The notes: generated from the sequence alone by a model not told the origin. Positions 36,501-45,251 are shown, numbered from the stretch's first letter. The stretch: 64,000 nucleotides of DNA from Actinocorallia aurantiaca (GCF_039533685.1 NZ_BAAATZ010000006.1:496001-560000); one strand, 5' to 3'. Made by a program: numbers and translations.

Positions 36501-37441
36501 CGGGCCGCCTCCTCGGCGCGGGCCTCCGCGGCGGCCTGGCGGATGGCGGCGGCGTCGAAGGTGGTGCGGACGGCGTGGGTGGGAGTGCCCGCGGCGCCCT
36601 CCTCGGAGTCCGCGGGACGCCAGTACTGGAGTTCCTCTCCCGGACGGCGGATGCCCGAGATGAGGGCGCGCTTGGGAGCCTCGGGGCGAGGCGGACCGGC
36701 GGGGGCCGGGTCGCCTTCGGGCTCGACCTCCGCGCGGACGGGCTCGGCGGGAACGCCCTCGGCCGGGACCGGCTCGTCCAGCGGGACGGCGCCGGGGGGC
36801 ACCGACTCGGTACGCAGCGGCTCCGACGGCGAGTCGAGCGCGACCGGGAGCGGCATGCGCTCGGCGGGCTCGGGCCCCGGCACGTGCTGGACGTCCATCT
36901 GCGCCTGCATGCGGGCGACGGCGCCCTGGTGGGCGGCCGCGTACTCGGCGGCGTACTCCGACAGCGGCGGGGGGGCGGCGGCGGTGGCGGGGATCGGCAC
37001 GGGAGCGGCGGGAACCTGCTGGCGGGCCTGCGCCGGCACCTCGGTGAGCGCGTCGAGGGAGGGCGTGAACTGGCGGGGCGAACGCCACACGCGCGCGACG
37101 ACCACGACCTCGCGCGGCTCGCGGATCGGCGTCAGGCGGCACCAGGTGCGCGGCTCGCTGAGGTAGCGCGTCTGCGACTGCAGCAGCTCGTTGAGCCGCT
37201 TGCCCTCGATGACCGGGCGGGTCGCCAGCCAGGCGACGACCCCGGGCGGGACGAGGTAGAGCACGTGCCACGGCGCGCCGAACGGGACGCCGAGGAACTG
37301 CAGAAGGGCGATCCAGGGCAGGAAGGAGCCCGCGTACACACCGATCGTGACCAGCGGAAGCGGCATCGGCAACCGCAGGTCGTACAGCTTGTACAGCCGT
37401 TTTTCGATACGCCAGACATTGGTGTATGTGGGCAGATCCAT
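33593..37441 (-). CDS. TcpE-like / low-complexity / MinD-like ATPase fusion
   Basis: Protein of about 1282 aa (includes a 13-N gap). Residues 1-115 are a TcpE/PrgI-type channel component with two membrane helices (LVTIGVYAGSFLPWIALLQF, VLYLVPPGVVAWLA). A long repetitive section follows: Ala/Glu/Arg-rich helices (AEEAVRAEEAARAE), then QEAPSGGYVVPAAGQ repeats. The C-terminal ~240 residues form a MinD/ParA-like ATPase (HIVVLGCTGGAGQTVTTLMM, VVLVAPASSD, VTVINGVSRRS). The deviant Walker motif has Gln where the P-loop Lys is expected, so hydrolysis is uncertain. Fusion of a channel part to a MinD-like domain links the machine to cell position or ESX-type ATPases. Confidence 0.82.
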   Translation of the reverse strand: MDLPTYTNVWRIEKRLYKLYDLRLPMPLPLVTIGVYAGSFLPWIALLQFLGVPFGAPWHVLYLVPPGVVAWLATRPVIEGKRLNELLQSQTRYLSEPRTWCRLTPIREPREVVVVARVWRSPRQFTPSLDALTEVPAQARQQVPAAPVPIPATAAAPPPLSEYAAEYAAAHQGAVARMQAQMDVQHVPGPEPAERMPLPVALDSPSEPLRTESVPPGAVPLDEPVPAEGVPAEPVRAEVEPEGDPAPAGPPRPEAPKRALISGIRRPGEELQYWRPADSEEGAAGTPTHAVRTTFDAAAIRQAAAEARAEEAARARRPAPRPQTSVRAGETAPVERSPRAPETSREAAWNENVVRAQETARLEXXXXXAEMEDAVRAQEAALLEEEARAEAEEAVRAEEAARAESEARAEEAARLRDAALTERAARTGREAVPVAEEQTSPAERDVRVPETARAESAGLGHAEEAAGSREAAEMEDAVRAQEAALLEEEARAEAEEAVRAEEAARAEAELRDEEAARLREAAEVEEAVRAEEAARVGEEDQAGRVEHAEDERVPGTDRRGDDVGRSADGPSPSGEGDGVRSEEEAPVGSPGSPVPVPEGDEAVAREEHAPAVADEERPVVGPPPVTALDIPQVPGSFGAASAPRAHPGEEPRREAEQPSRQEAPAARVSPPDSVANRTDQQIWPPIPAPGDLPPARVSRPPTTAPDIPQVAPRTPAAPTHQPPRSVPRTPAASAQSSAPAEETPQRPERQEAPSGGYVVPAAGQEERVSERAHQEAPSGGYAMPTADRQGRAPQRQERQEAPSGGYVVPAAGQERQERQEAPSGGYVVPAAGQERQERQEAPSGGYVVPAAGQEIQERQERQEAPSGGHAVPPAGPRQGGPRAGAPGEPPGSFGRREERPRITAVEGQQEIGGRAPERSVWPGAPSRDRLPEPVRGRPVKPEPPRIVPPPREEPPPPPREVRSGPASPVRPRPMPVPTPPVERVQAITPPDQPVEEPGGLRRLLSRGNPVDQDYIERLQRPFQGKRHIVVLGCTGGAGQTVTTLMMGHTFAQFCGEPAVALDVSPGPGALARRTKIDTHETLTSLIANAEHIGSLAGIRRYTSRSKSGLDVVAAGKTPLHALDDRDYAQAIRTLDRFYSVTLLDAAASVVSRVLPHADQVVLVAPASSDAPRAVAMTFEWLDGHGYHDLRQRAVTVINGVSRRSQTDVEQAEQVARGQCRALVRIPWDDHLSLDRSPRNELKALRPPTRRAYLALSAVVAGGFSVLPERYQDPSPYHQERTQ
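34850..35190. repeat. Tandem coding repeat (QEAPSGGYVVPAAGQ)
   Basis: Six or seven in-frame copies of a unit of about 42-60 bp, such as cgccggacggcgcttcctga. It lies inside the TcpE-MinD fusion gene. The high DNA identity suggests recent expansion. Confidence 0.85.
35923..36029. repeat. 107-bp direct repeat, copy A
   Basis: It is identical to 36232-36338 at an offset of 309 bp (103 codons), and encodes the AVRAQEAALLEEEARAEAEE region. The pair keeps the reading frame of the fusion gene. Confidence 0.85.
36232..36338. repeat. 107-bp direct repeat, copy B, ending at the gap
   Basis: This copy runs up to the first N of the 36339-36351 gap. The repeat is therefore a likely cause of the gap, and further copies may be missing. 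Confidence 0.85.
36339..36351. other. Assembly gap (run of N) inside a coding repeat
   Basis: Thirteen undefined bases interrupt the fusion gene at a repeat. The translation stays in frame across it, but the true length is unknown, so the protein length is provisional. Confidence 0.95.
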
Positions 37442-37472
37442 GCGCCGCTCCCCTCGCCGTCGGTCGCCGACC

Positions 37473-37757
37473 TCAGTCCAGGTCGACGCCCAGCGCCTTG
37501 GCGATGGCCTTGGCCGTCACCTCGATGATGTTGGGCACGTAGAAGATGATCCCGATGCCGATGGCCAGCAGAATGAACTGCGCGAACCGGGTGATCTCCC
37601 GGGTGAAGAGGAAGAACAGCGCGACGATCGAGACGATCACCAGGAACAGCGGACCGAAGAGGTTCCGCAGCCAGGTCGCCAGGTCGTCGGTGTTCAGCTC
37701 GTCGGCGGCTGCCAGCGTCTCCACGGGGAGGGCCGCTGCCAGATGGTGGAACAGCAC
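37473..37757 (-). CDS. TcpD-like small membrane protein of the secretion operon
   Basis: Protein of 94 aa with two hydrophobic helices (about 32-52, LFLVIVSIVALFFLF, and 57-75, FAQFILLAIGIGIIFYVP) in a short protein with an N-terminal amphipathic region. Size and position between TcpC and TcpE fit the small hydrophobic channel proteins of pCW3 and ICEBs1-type machines. GTG 37757 follows GAGG at a spacing of five and lies 13 nt after the TcpC stop. The longer open frame upstream overlaps the TcpC gene. Confidence 0.7.
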   Translation of the reverse strand: MLFHHLAAALPVETLAAADELNTDDLATWLRNLFGPLFLVIVSIVALFFLFTREITRFAQFILLAIGIGIIFYVPNIIEVTAKAIAKALGVDLD

Positions 37758-37770
37758 TACAACCTCATTT

Positions 37771-38712
37771 CTAGGACCCGGCCCGCACGGCGCCGCGGAT
37801 CGAACGAACACTCCACTGATCGTCCTTCTTCACCACGGCGAGCTCGTAGGTCTGCGTGAGCTGACCTTCCGTCCCGCGAGGCTGGGTCGGGGGGACCTTC
37901 CACCGCACGGTCGCGGTGACCGTGCGTTCGCCGGAGTCACCGGGAGGGGCGCTCACCTCGAAGATCTCGAGGAGGTTGACCGCCGACCCCAGGCCGGTGA
38001 TGCCGTCGCCCTCGGTGAACCGCTGCAGGTTCACCACGTCGCTGTTGCCGTACGCCTGGAAGAAGCCGACCAGCTGGGTCTTCAGCTGGGCCTCCAGCTC
38101 CTCGTCGTGCTCCACGCCGCTCTCCTGCGGCAGCTGCGCCTTCTTCGGCGCCTCGAGCAGCGCGGGCTCGCCGGAGATGACGAAGCCGCCGCCCTTGGCG
38201 TACACGGGGACGGCCAGAGTGACCCAGCGCTCGCCGGCCTTCGCCGCGATGTTGACGATCGCGTCGTCCACGTCCTTCACATCGACGGACAGCACCTGGA
38301 TGTGCTGCGCCGACAACTGTCCCAGACCGTTCCACCCGAACTGCGCGTCCGCGCCCTCGGGCAGGAAGCGAGCCAGTTCCTCCTGGCGTCCGCCGGTCGA
38401 GTTCTCGTCGTAGTTCAGGTACACCTGCGCGAACTGCAGCGCGTACGCCGAAGCCTGCGTCTGCGGGAACTTCGGCCCGCCGTCATCCGCGCTGGTGATC
38501 GACGACGGCGTCTCCGCGGTGAACCGCTCGAACGGCGCGCGGATCCCGTTCACTATCACGACCAGCACGAACGTCCACAGCAACGCCCGCCCGACCCAGA
38601 TCCACCAGCGGCCGCCGCCTCCGCTCCACTGCTTCTTACGAGCCTTCGGCTCCTCGTCCCACGGCTCGTCGAGCGCAGCAGGACCCTCGTCCACAGCCGA
38701 CCTGCGAGCCAT
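37771..38712 (-). CDS. TcpC/VirB8-like conjugation channel protein
   Basis: Bitopic protein of 313 aa, first gene of the operon. A charged cytoplasmic N-terminus (1-36) is followed by a membrane helix (about 37-58, WWIWVGRALLWTFVLVVIVN) and an extracytoplasmic part with two NTF2-like domains (about 90-180 and 190-305). This is the layout of TcpC from pCW3, related to VirB8. TcpC proteins scaffold the channel. ATG 38712 follows GGAGG with eight nt spacing; a TTG three nt earlier is possible. Confidence 0.88.
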   Translation of the reverse strand: MARRSAVDEGPAALDEPWDEEPKARKKQWSGGGGRWWIWVGRALLWTFVLVVIVNGIRAPFERFTAETPSSITSADDGGPKFPQTQASAYALQFAQVYLNYDENSTGGRQEELARFLPEGADAQFGWNGLGQLSAQHIQVLSVDVKDVDDAIVNIAAKAGERWVTLAVPVYAKGGGFVISGEPALLEAPKKAQLPQESGVEHDEELEAQLKTQLVGFFQAYGNSDVVNLQRFTEGDGITGLGSAVNLLEIFEVSAPPGDSGERTVTATVRWKVPPTQPRGTEGQLTQTYELAVVKKDDQWSVRSIRGAVRAGS

Positions 38713-39103
38713 CAAAGCCTCCGCCTATGCGCCTTGCCCTGTCGGCGCGCCTCATCCGTCATGTGGCCCCAAGCGTAGCCACGAGAGGCAATTGTTCCAG
38801 CGACTCACCAAGATGCCCAGTCTCGGCGCGCGGATGTGCATGTCGCACTACCCACACACATCACACCAACCACCACCGACCCACTAGAACGACCGCACTC
38901 TCGCACAAGCCCGACTAATCCCCGGACACATTGCCCAGATCCAGCGCTTTCCACACCCCCGGAGAGCATCCCCCGAAGCCGACTCATAGCAACTTCGTCA
39001 TGTCCCAACACTCCGCGCGACCATCCGCGTACTTCTCTTCTCAAACGGCCGAGGCCACCGCGATGCGGAGTGAGCGCCTCCTCGTCACGAACGGGAGACA
39101 TCG
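38713..39103. other. 391-bp region upstream of the secretion operon
   Basis: Divergent spacer between the secretion operon and a plus-strand gene. It is less GC-rich than its surroundings, has C/A-rich tracts (plus strand 38850-38890) and must contain the operon promoter. I found no clear -35/-10 pair, no gene and no obvious oriT-like inverted repeat. Confidence 0.45.
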
Positions 39104-39745
39104 ATGAGGTGGAGACAGCGCAGCCCCCAAGCCGCCGCCCCTGGACCGAACCACCGCCGTCTGGCTCTGATAGCAGCGGCGGGACCAGTGGTGGCAGCTG
39201 TCGTGGCGTTCCTCTTGCCGATCCTGGTCGATAAGTGGAACCCTTCGGGACGATGCCCCAGGCCTTCGAACTCGAAGCCGGGGCACATCGTTCCCGACGG
39301 GGGGAACGGGCCGCGGACGACGTCCATGTACCACGACCTCACCTACGGCCACAAAGGCAACGCGCCGTTCGCCTTTTTGGAGGCGGCCGGCCAGGTCACC
39401 GGTCTGCCTCCGGCCCATCAGCTGCACTTCCTTCTGTGGTCCGATCCCAACACCAGGGACAGCGAGAACAACCCGGGGAACGGTCTCTTCTCCTGGGCTC
39501 CAGACCAGGAGATCTCACCGGACTCGGACGGTTGCTGGAAGCTGCCGCCGTCCACGCTGAGCTACTCCCGCGCGCAGGGGCTCTCCTTCCGCTTCCACGT
39601 GGTCGCGCTCCCCGCCTCCCAGCGACCCTGCCTGGAGGACGTCTACGAGATAGGCGAGAAGGACAAGGACCTGAGGGCGCACCAACTCACCGCCTGCGGC
39701 CTGACCTTCCTCGACCACGTCAAGATCACCACGAAACGCCTCTGA
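39104..39745 (+). CDS. Hypothetical single-pass membrane protein
   Basis: Protein of 213 aa that I do not recognise. A basic N-terminus is followed by one hydrophobic helix at about residues 21-43 (LALIAAAGPVVAAVVAFLLP). The remaining ~165 residues are probably extracytoplasmic, with several Cys (CPRP, CWKL, PCLED, ACGL) that could form disulfides. No catalytic motif is seen. ATG 39104 follows GGGAGA. It stands alone, divergent from the secretion operon, so a functional link to it is only a possibility. Confidence 0.6.
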   Translation: MRWRQRSPQAAAPGPNHRRLALIAAAGPVVAAVVAFLLPILVDKWNPSGRCPRPSNSKPGHIVPDGGNGPRTTSMYHDLTYGHKGNAPFAFLEAAGQVTGLPPAHQLHFLLWSDPNTRDSENNPGNGLFSWAPDQEISPDSDGCWKLPPSTLSYSRAQGLSFRFHVVALPASQRPCLEDVYEIGEKDKDLRAHQLTACGLTFLDHVKITTKRL

Positions 39746-39794
39746 ACACGACTGCCAGGCGCCGCGATGACAGAGCACCGCGAGGTGAGTTCGC

Positions 39795-39823
39795 TTGTGT
39801 ACACAAAGTACATTGAGTACCGT
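39795..39823 (+). promoter_or_regulatory. Promoter and palindromic operator of the Phd/RelE pair
   Basis: TTGTGT (39795-39800) and TACCGT (39818-39823) are spaced by 17 bp and end 6 nt before the antitoxin ATG, so the transcript is probably leaderless. TTGTGTACACAA (39795-39806) is a perfect palindrome over the -35, the expected site for autorepression by the antitoxin. Confidence 0.55.
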
Positions 39824-39829
39824 AGGGTC

Positions 39830-40096
39830 ATGACACAGTGCCCGATCGAGTCCGTCCGCGACGTCCGCGCACACCTGGCCGAAGTGGTCGAGCGCGCAGA
39901 TCGCGACGATCAGCCGACCATCATCACCCGTCATGGCAAGCCGGTCGCCGCGGTCGTCTCCATCGAGATGCTCAACCGGTACCGGGAGTGGGAGGAGCGC
40001 GAGATCAACCGCATCATCGACGAACGGATGGCGGATCGCCAGGCGGGCGTTCCACTCGAAGACGTACTCAGGGAAACCCTGGCACGCGGTGAGTGA
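39830..40096 (+). CDS. Phd/YefM-type antitoxin
   Basis: Antitoxin of 88 aa. The N-terminal half has the Phd/YefM DNA-binding fold (IESVRDVRAHLAEVVERADR, PTIITRHGKPVAAVVS). The C-terminal half is a charged helix that should wrap the toxin. ATG 39830 (MTQCPIESVRD) matches the family start and directly follows the promoter; an in-frame start 63 nt upstream lies within the operator and is unlikely. It overlaps the toxin gene by 8 nt. Confidence 0.9.
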   Translation: MTQCPIESVRDVRAHLAEVVERADRDDQPTIITRHGKPVAAVVSIEMLNRYREWEEREINRIIDERMADRQAGVPLEDVLRETLARGE

Positions 40097-40352
40097 GTAC
40101 CGCACGGTCTTCCATCCGGAGGCACGCGAGGAACTGCGCAAAGTCTCCCGGGGCATGGCCCTGCGCATCCTGACCAAGCTGACGGAACTCGAAACCGACC
40201 CCTACGGGTACGGCACCACCGCGCTCGTGTCCCAGCCGGAGCGCCGACGCCTCCGTGTGGGTGACTACCGCATCATCTACACCGTCGACAACGGCGAGCT
40301 CGTCGTCTGGGTGGTGCGGGTCGGGCATCGGTCCGCGGTCTACGACGCCTGA
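40089..40352 (+). CDS. RelE/ParE-family toxin
   Basis: Toxin of 87 aa with the RelE fold: an N-terminal helical pair (FHPEAREELRKVSRGMALRI) and the C-terminal sheet with RRLRVGDYRIIYTV and VRVGHRSAVYD. Members cut mRNA in the ribosome or poison gyrase; the RLRVGDYRI and HR pattern is closer to RelE mRNA interferases. The GTG start overlaps the antitoxin stop, giving the usual antitoxin-first coupling. Confidence 0.88.
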   Translation: MSEYRTVFHPEAREELRKVSRGMALRILTKLTELETDPYGYGTTALVSQPERRRLRVGDYRIIYTVDNGELVVWVVRVGHRSAVYDA

Positions 40353-40374
40353 AGCGAAGCCGGTCTTCGGCGGG

Positions 40375-40905
40375 TCAGGAAGCCGTGCCGGCCAGGACCA
40401 CGAGGGCGGCGTAGGCCAGGAGCGACGCTCCCATCAGCGGACCCGCGTAACGGCTGGTCGTCACGTCGTTGCGGCGCAGGGATCGGGCGAGCAGGACGAG
40501 GGCTGCGCACTGCAGCAGGCCGAAGACCGCGATGCTCGGATCGTCGAGCAGTGCGGACAGGGGAAGGAAGTGCAGGCCTACGACGAGCGCGACCCACCAG
40601 GCCATCCAGCGCTCGGCGTTCCGCCGGGCCAGGACGGCGCAGCCCGCTCCGGCGGCCGCCACTTCGACGGCCACCAGTACCCCGAACCAGTGGTAGCGGT
40701 CGGCGAGGGCCGTACCGTCGGACCAGTGCCGCGCGGTCAGAACGCCGAAACCCAGCGCCAAGGCGATGCCGAGCACCGAGCCGAGGCCGAGCCACTTGCG
40801 CCAGGAGGGAGGCGGATCCTCCTGCGCCCAGCCCAGCCACACGACGGCCATCAGGCCGAACCACGCGACGGTGAAGGTCTGGTCCCGTACGAATTCAGTC
40901 AGCAC
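40375..40905 (-). CDS. Hypothetical polytopic membrane protein
   Basis: Protein of 176 aa with five or six hydrophobic helices (FTVAWFGLMAVVWLGWA, WLGLGSVLGIALALGFGVL, WFGVLVAVEVAAAGAGCAVL, WMAWWVALVVGLHFLPLSALL, LLAYAALVVLAG). The combination of HWSDGTALADRYHWFG and GLHFLPLS recalls small actinobacterial membrane proteins of unknown function. The GTG start at 40905 lies between the toxin-antitoxin pair and ychF. No partner is evident. Confidence 0.65.
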   Translation of the reverse strand: MLTEFVRDQTFTVAWFGLMAVVWLGWAQEDPPPSWRKWLGLGSVLGIALALGFGVLTARHWSDGTALADRYHWFGVLVAVEVAAAGAGCAVLARRNAERWMAWWVALVVGLHFLPLSALLDDPSIAVFGLLQCAALVLLARSLRRNDVTTSRYAGPLMGASLLAYAALVVLAGTAS

Positions 40906-40951
40906 CGGATGTTCGAGCCACCGTTTCCCGCCCCGCCACCGAGGTCGCCGT

Positions 40952-42031
<1,080 letters not shown>

Positions 42032-42049
42032 GTTCTGGAAGTCTAACGA

Positions 42050-42061
42050 CTGTTTCAAAGT
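42050..42061 (-). repeat. Candidate left end of TnpB-like element (12-bp inverted repeat)
   Basis: CTGTTTCAAAGT is the exact complement of 44225-44236, so these two sites could be the element's boundaries. Both are preceded by TAA at three-nt distance (TAAnnnCTGTTTCAAAGT). Confidence 0.5.
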
Positions 42062-44119
42062 GGCCGAAACAGTCCGGTGCCCGGTGGCGTCTGTCCGGTG
42101 GGGCCCGTGGAGGGTCCCGGTCCGGGGTCGGCGCCTCTGGCGTTCCGGAATCGGCCGAGCAGAGGCCGCCCCCTGAGGGCGGCTGCCGCCTCGCTTCCGG
42201 CCGCCTGTTCGGGCGGCGGGTGGGCGGGTGGCGGTTGACTCGGCCAGGGCTCCTTGCAGCCCGTGCCCGAACACGCCCAGGGCGTGCCGGGAAGCATCGA
42301 AATCGACCGACGCGGTCTTGGGGTCGGCCTCGTCGGTCCAGACCACGAACGCGCCCAGTGCGGCCGAGACCAGGTCCCGGTCGGCGCTCAGCCCGCAGGA
42401 CGGGCAGTGGTGCACCCGATCAGCGAGGGTCTTGGGTGTTCTGCGTCCGCACAGGCAGTGCTGGGACAGGGCGGTGGTGAACGTCGACGCCCGCCCCAAC
42501 CGGCCGCCCGCAGCCGAGCATTCGGCGGCCAGCGCGGCCTTGAGCATGCCGGGGGTGAACACCGCGCACGCCCGCCCCCACAAACGAAACCAGGAGCTGA
42601 CCGGCCCGTCCTCGACCGTCAGCCGCACCCCGTGGGCGGCGGTGATGCGCTCCGCCACGCGCCGGGCGCGGGCGCGCCCGGCCTCGGTGCGCCCGGCCTG
42701 CTGTACGCGGGTACGGGTGCGCAGCGCCCGGTAGGCGCCGGTGAGCCGGTCCTTTCTGTGAGAGACCAGGGGGCGGCCCGCCGCGTTGGCCAGCCGCGGG
42801 CCCTTGGGCAGCCCGACCTGCCGCTCGGGCAGTCCGGCAGCCCGCCTGCGCTCCCGCCGCCTGCGCTGACGGCGCGACAACTCGTAGCGGGCCTTGTTGT
42901 TCGCGCGCCGTGAGCGCTCCAGTGCCCGGGCGCGTCTGCGGGCGGTGCGCCGCTCCCGTTCCACCGCGGCGCGCTCCAGGTCGGTGAGGACGATCTGGTC
43001 GGCCAGCACGGGCCCGTCGGCGAGGCGCAATGTCGCGGGCAGGGAGACAACGGACAGGTTGCCCACATTGAGATCCACCCCGCCGACCCGCTCCAAAGCA
43101 GACGCTTTCTGCCTGCGTTCCTGAGTGGCCGGAGAGGTGTAGCCGCGGTCCAGGACCATCAGATGCGCCTCGTACGCCCACCCGCCGGGCGCGGCCGGGT
43201 GGGGCCGCCGCACCAGGTCGATCTTGTGCCACAGGTGCGGCCGGTCCAGAAAGTGGAACAACCGCCGCCACCGGCCAGCGCCCTGCGGCAGCCGTACCGG
43301 CAGCACGATCTCCCCGCGCTTGCTGTCGGGGCCGCCGGTGAACACCACCGTCAGCGGCCCGTCGTACTCCCACCACGAACTCCTGCCCCCGCGACCGGCT
43401 GCAGGTCGGGGTGGGTGCATACGGCGGGGCTGGGCCAGCACCGGCGTCCCTGGTACCAGCCGCGCGGCCTGCTCTGGGGTCCTCACGTGGGCGGGCAGAG
43501 TGGGATGCCGCCAGGTGTCCAGGTGGCCTTGCAGGCTCCCGTGCAGCCGGAACGTCTCCCATTTGCGCGCCGTGGTGTGTGAGCGCGCCCGGCCCGGGAT
43601 GCGCGTGTACTCCCACCACGAACCCGTCCGAGGACGTCCGGCACGCCTGCCGGAGGCATCGGGGAACAGGTGGCGCTCCACGCCGTTCCACACCTCATCC
43701 GCCTGGTGCAGCGCCAGCGCTTTGGTGGCGTGGTGGCGCAGCCAGCCGGAGGCGTCCAGATGGGCGTAGGCGGCCCGCTCCAACCCCGGGCGGGTCAGGC
43801 CCACCTCACGCCGCCAGGCCGCCGCGTTCGCCTCCCGGCGACGCGTGCCCGCCCAGAACACCTCTGTTCGGGAGCGGGCCTCACGCTGCACCGTCCGTTT
43901 GAGCTGAAACATCGCGAAGAACAGGGACTCCAGGCGCGCTGCGGTCTGCTCGTCGACGACCAGCGGCAGGCGGACCACCGACACAGGGCCGTCCCACCGC
44001 CACGCAGGAGCCTTGTTCGCACCCCGCGTGCGACGTACACCACCCTCGGAGCCACCGGAGTCATCCGGTGACCCCGGTCCGGTAGCGGCGGTGGTCTGCA
44101 TAACCCCAGATCTTGCCAT
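42062..44119 (-). CDS. TnpB/IS605 OrfB-like RuvC-fold protein (insertion element)
   Basis: Large TnpB-like protein of about 690 codons. The RuvC catalytic residues are present: Asp in VGGVDLNVGNLSVVS (near 43074), Glu in RLTVEDGPVSS (near 42615), and Asp in SADRDLVSAAL (near 42375). The last lies in a zinc ribbon (CLCG...CPSCG). The usual DRDxNAA is DRDLVSA, as in a variant group. TnpB proteins are RNA-guided nucleases carried by IS605/IS607-type elements; no TnpA was seen, so the element would be non-autonomous. The stop codon is missing: the frame continues into ychF. Start is uncertain (ATG 44119 or 44101). Confidence 0.8.
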
Positions 44120-44224
44120 ACGCAACCGAATAAATACAGAGAGTAACCAAAGTTCTTGTTGCCACCCGGCAAAACCCGCACCGAAATCCTCGTCCCGGTA
44201 CATCCACCGACCCGACCACGACCG

Positions 44225-44236
44225 ACTTTGAAACAG
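44225..44236 (+). repeat. Candidate right end of TnpB-like element (12-bp inverted repeat)
   Basis: ACTTTGAAACAG is the exact complement of 42050-42061. It lies 7 bp before the esterase terminator hairpin, so the element would sit between that terminator and ychF. Confidence 0.5.
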
Positions 44237-44243
44237 GCCTTAG

Positions 44244-44285
44244 TACTGCAACGACAGGTTGTGATCATTGCCTGTCGTTGCAGTA
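44244..44285 (-). terminator. 15-bp perfect hairpin abutting the esterase stop codon
   Basis: TACTGCAACGACAGG and its exact complement flank a 12-nt loop. The first stem base after the esterase TAA is immediate. The stem is far less GC-rich than typical local terminators, and a T-run is absent, so it may work in both directions or be a leftover element end. Confidence 0.6.
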
Positions 44286-45251
44286 TTAGTCCCGGGCGGC
44301 GAGGAACTCCGCCACCTGCCGGAGCGCCGCCTTGGCCTCGGGGACGAAGTCCGCGAAGACCGGGAACACGTGCACCTGGCCGATCCACTCGTGGTGCACC
44401 ACCTCCGCCCCCGCCGAGGCCGCTGTTTTCGCCACGAGCCGGGCGTCGTCCCGCAGGATCTCGGTGGAGCTGGAGATCAGGAGCAGCGGCGGGAAGTCCG
44501 TGTAGTCGCCCCTGACGGGGTCGAAAAGCGGGTCCTCCTCCGGGGCGCCGTCGCAGAAGACCCCGCCCAGCCAGGCGATCTTCGCGGCCGGCAGGAGGTC
44601 GTCGCTCAGCTCGTTGGACCGGTGGGACTCGGCCTGGCAGCGCAGGTCCGCCCACGGCGAGAGCGCCACGACGGCGGCCGGGAGCGGGGCGCCGCGCCGC
44701 TTCAGCGCGTGGACCAGGCCGATCGCCAGGTGGCCGCCCGCCGAGTCCCCGGCGACGGTGATGTCCTGGGGCCGGTGCCCCCTGGCCAGCAGGGCGTCGT
44801 AGGCGAGCAGCGCGTCGGCCAGGGCGTCCGCCGGGGCGTGCTCGGGCGCCAGCCGGTAGTCGACCATGAGGACGGGACGGCGCGTGGCCGCCGACAACCG
44901 CCACGAGAACCCCCGGTACAGCCCCGGACCGCCGAAGAAGTAGGCGCCCCCGTGCAGGTAGAGGATCACCTTCTTCTCGGACGGGCGCCCGGCCCTGACC
45001 CATTCGCCGGAGAACAGCCCGAAATCCTCCTGCTCGACCAGGACCCCGGGAGGCGTCCGCATGGCGCGGCCGGCCAGGGCCGCCGCCCGCCGGAACCGCA
45101 GCAGCCCGCCCGGGGTGTCCGGGACGGACGCCCACATCCGCTTGCCCGCCAGCCGCACGGCCAGCCCGGTCACCCGCGCCGCGCGGGAGGGCGGGGCGTC
45201 GGGCCGCAGTTCCAGCGCCTCGCGGAAAGCTCGTTCGAAGGCTTCGCTCAT
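44286..45251 (-). CDS. Hormone-sensitive-lipase-family alpha/beta hydrolase
   Basis: Esterase of 321 aa. The oxyanion-hole motif YLHGGAYFFGG (about 100-110), the nucleophile elbow GDSAGGHLA (Ser about 168), the Asp in the LISSSTEILRDDA region and the terminal His in HEWIGQVHVFPVF define the HSL family, which includes mycobacterial LipU-type lipases. It probably hydrolyses short- to medium-chain esters. ATG 45251 (MSEAFERAF) was preferred over an upstream start that would add 12 residues. No ribosome binding site is clear. Confidence 0.9.
   Translation of the reverse strand: MSEAFERAFREALELRPDAPPSRAARVTGLAVRLAGKRMWASVPDTPGGLLRFRRAAALAGRAMRTPPGVLVEQEDFGLFSGEWVRAGRPSEKKVILYLHGGAYFFGGPGLYRGFSWRLSAATRRPVLMVDYRLAPEHAPADALADALLAYDALLARGHRPQDITVAGDSAGGHLAIGLVHALKRRGAPLPAAVVALSPWADLRCQAESHRSNELSDDLLPAAKIAWLGGVFCDGAPEEDPLFDPVRGDYTDFPPLLLISSSTEILRDDARLVAKTAASAGAEVVHHEWIGQVHVFPVFADFVPEAKAALRQVAEFLAARD

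Larger units (their letters stand above)
42050..44236 (-). mobile_element. TnpB-only insertion element upstream of ychF
   Basis: The span between the two 12-bp inverted copies of CTGTTTCAAAGT is 2187 bp. It holds only the TnpB-like gene. The boundaries are inferred; IS605-type elements often lack true terminal inverted repeats. The left boundary is 19 bp from the ychF start. Confidence 0.5.

Noticed and set aside
38713..39103. oriT of a conjugative element upstream of TcpC
   Set aside because: No inverted repeat with a nick-like motif was found and no relaxase gene is present.
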